DNA of 16,087 bases from an uncultured Actinomycetes bacterium (lineage in GTDB: Bacteria; Actinomycetota; Actinomycetes; Nanopelagicales; Nanopelagicaceae). Location of the stretch: assembly GCA_903953805.1 (NCBI GenBank), contig CAJBLC010000050.1:1-16087 (forward strand), read 5' to 3'. The first letter of the stretch is position 1. The number at the start of each line of letters is the position of its first letter. Shown piece after piece: positions 15,331-16,087 of the stretch. The position numbers were made by a program, and so were the translations under genes. Below the pieces are notes generated by a model. That model was not told where the DNA came from. It ran no database searches and saw only the letters and a list, made by a program, of their open reading frames with translations.

Positions 15331-15976
15331 ACTTGAGAAGAGTCAAACCCAAGTCACGAGACACAAGCTTCTTCGCCTTCGCTTCGCTGATACCCCACAC
15401 TGAGAGACCAATGCCCAATGCAGTGTCAGCTTGCTCAGGGGAGAGGTTCTGATCAACAAGCACTGATTTTGTTAAACCCGTAATGGTATTGGACCACAAT
15501 ACCCAGCGCTCTTCAAAATTATCACCCTTCAATTCGCCAGCATCAGCTAAGAATTTGAAGACTCTCTTGCCTTCGCCTTCATCCGCTTCAACCATGAAGT
15601 TTGGATTCTCATTAAGTGAGTTGTGAAGCATCTGGGCGAAGAGTGGATGGGTCTGTCCAGTTCGAAGAAGTCTTCGGCCAATTTCGATGATTCGTTGAAG
15701 CCGATCTTCGGCGAGATTCTGTGACAGTGCCCATTCCATCCATGAATTCCATGCAGCGGCAAGGGCCTGCACGAAGAGGACATCCTTGTTCTCAAAATAT
15801 TTGTAGATCGTCGTCGGGGAGACCTGAGCATGGGCAGATAGCTGCTCAATGGTGGCCGATGGACCGATCTCAGCGAGAACTTCCTGCCCTGCTTTGATGA
15901 GGGCTGCCCGGTTGCGAGCGGTGTAGGCAGCCTGGCGCCCCCCTGGGGCCGGTGCTGCGGTCTTCTTCGCTGCCAT
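15329..15976 (-). CDS. TetR/AcrR-family transcriptional regulator
   Basis: This is a one-component DNA-binding regulator of unknown ligand. The 215-aa protein starts with a basic Ala/Lys/Pro tail (residues 1-16), then a TetR DNA-binding domain: helix 1 around residues 21-36 and the helix-turn-helix at about 42-61 with the typical VSPTTIYKYFENKDVL. The remainder (about 75-215) is a helical ligand/dimerisation domain I cannot assign to a subfamily. I chose the ATG at 15976 over one at 16039 because the added 21 residues (rich in Pro, Leu and Trp) do not look like a TetR N-terminus. In addition, a -10-like TACACT ends six bases before the ATG, pointing to a leaderless message. It converges on the atp operon, so its target is more likely the gene beyond the right edge or itself. 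Confidence 0.9.
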   Translation of the reverse strand: MAAKKTAAPAPGGRQAAYTARNRAALIKAGQEVLAEIGPSATIEQLSAHAQVSPTTIYKYFENKDVLFVQALAAAWNSWMEWALSQNLAEDRLQRIIEIGRRLLRTGQTHPLFAQMLHNSLNENPNFMVEADEGEGKRVFKFLADAGELKGDNFEERWVLWSNTITGLTKSVLVDQNLSPEQADTALGIGLSVWGISEAKAKKLVSRDLGLTLLK

Positions 15977-15982
15977 GGGTTG

Positions 15983-16013
15983 AGTGTAGATCCCAGTGCA
16001 TCGATCGAGCCAA
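15983..16013 (-). promoter_or_regulatory. Candidate promoter of the tetR gene, possibly leaderless
   Basis: On the minus strand, TACACT (plus-strand 15983-15988) fits a -10 hexamer (TAnnnT). Exactly six bases separate it from the ATG at 15976, which would place transcription start at or next to the start codon. A weak -35, TTGGCT, is at 16008-16013, with a long 19-base spacer. No Shine-Dalgarno is well placed, which agrees with leaderless initiation, common in actinobacteria. Tentative. Confidence 0.4.
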
Positions 16014-16042
16014 AGGGGCGGGTGCAAATTTGGGTTCAATAA

Positions 16043-16070
16043 TTGACAATTTAATCATTTATGTAATGAT
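16043..16070 (+). promoter_or_regulatory. Candidate divergent promoter facing the right edge
   Basis: A perfect TTGACA at 16043-16048 is followed after 16 bases by AATGAT at 16065-16070, which is preceded by TG at 16062-16063 as in an extended -10. It points rightwards, away from tetR, and would serve a gene outside the window. The region is distinctly AT-rich compared with the surrounding sequence. The -10 match is only four of six, so this is a candidate. Confidence 0.4.
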
Positions 16071-16071
16071 T
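16053..16071. promoter_or_regulatory. Palindromic candidate TetR operator
   Basis: AATCATT (16053-16059) and AATGATT (16065-16071) are perfect inverted repeats of 7 bp around a 5-base spacer, 19 bp in total, the usual size of a TetR-family operator. It lies about 77 bases upstream of the tetR start and overlaps the -10 region of the candidate rightward promoter, where a bound repressor would block RNA polymerase. Binding by this particular TetR is inferred from position. Confidence 0.45.
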
Positions 16072-16087
16072 CTCCAAGATTGGAAGA

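Noticed and set aside
1..16087. Very frequent GATC and CGAT tetramers
   Set aside because: They arise largely from Asp GAT followed by codons starting with C, and codons ending in G followed by Ile ATC; I cannot show enrichment without a count against codon-shuffled controls.

Overview
The window is a compact stretch of bacterial chromosome from an actinobacterium. The gene order supports this: recA-recX-miaA-dapF-hflX, followed by a YrdC/Sua5-family gene, glyA, a wecA/rfe-type gene, atpI and the F1Fo-ATP synthase operon. The second half of that order (sua5-glyA-rfe-atpI-atpBEFHAGDC) is a known actinobacterial arrangement, and the long AtpH (275 aa) is also actinobacterial. Base composition is near 50% G+C by eye, which is low for the phylum. 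Genes are packed with overlaps or gaps of only a few bases. Together these suggest a streamlined lineage such as the freshwater acI/Nanopelagicales group. The lineage assignment is inference; the phylum is better supported.

Layout. Positions 19-4766 hold DNA repair (recA, recX), tRNA modification (miaA), lysine/cell-wall precursor synthesis (dapF) and a ribosome-associated GTPase (hflX). Positions 4776-7838 hold a divergent YrdC/Sua5-like protein, serine hydroxymethyltransferase (glyA) and a polyprenyl-phosphate sugar-1-phosphate transferase (wecA/rfe type). Positions 7831-8483 hold two small membrane proteins, AtpI-like and AtpZ-like. After a 141-bp gap, the longest between genes here, comes the complete eight-gene ATP synthase operon atpB-E-F-H-A-G-D-C (8625-15285), closed by a clear Rho-independent terminator. 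A TetR-family regulator lies convergently on the minus strand (15329-15976). Its upstream region, at the right edge, carries a palindrome and a candidate divergent promoter facing a gene outside the window.

How the genes work together. The first two blocks are single-direction housekeeping genes with many start/stop overlaps (recX/miaA, miaA/dapF, wecA/atpI), which suggests co-transcription and translational coupling. The ATP synthase genes form one machine: a, c and b make the membrane sector; delta and b the peripheral stalk; alpha, beta, gamma and epsilon the catalytic and rotor parts. Catalytic and proton-path residues are intact.

Most of the window is ordinary core genome. The points worth a second look are: a YrdC/Sua5 homologue that has lost the usual active-site motifs although it sits in the usual sua5 location; an epsilon subunit reduced to its N-terminal domain; an internal duplication in AtpH; two 9-bp hairpins in the atp operon, before atpE and before atpA; and the TetR operator/divergent promoter region. 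I found no mobile element, CRISPR array, rRNA or tRNA gene.
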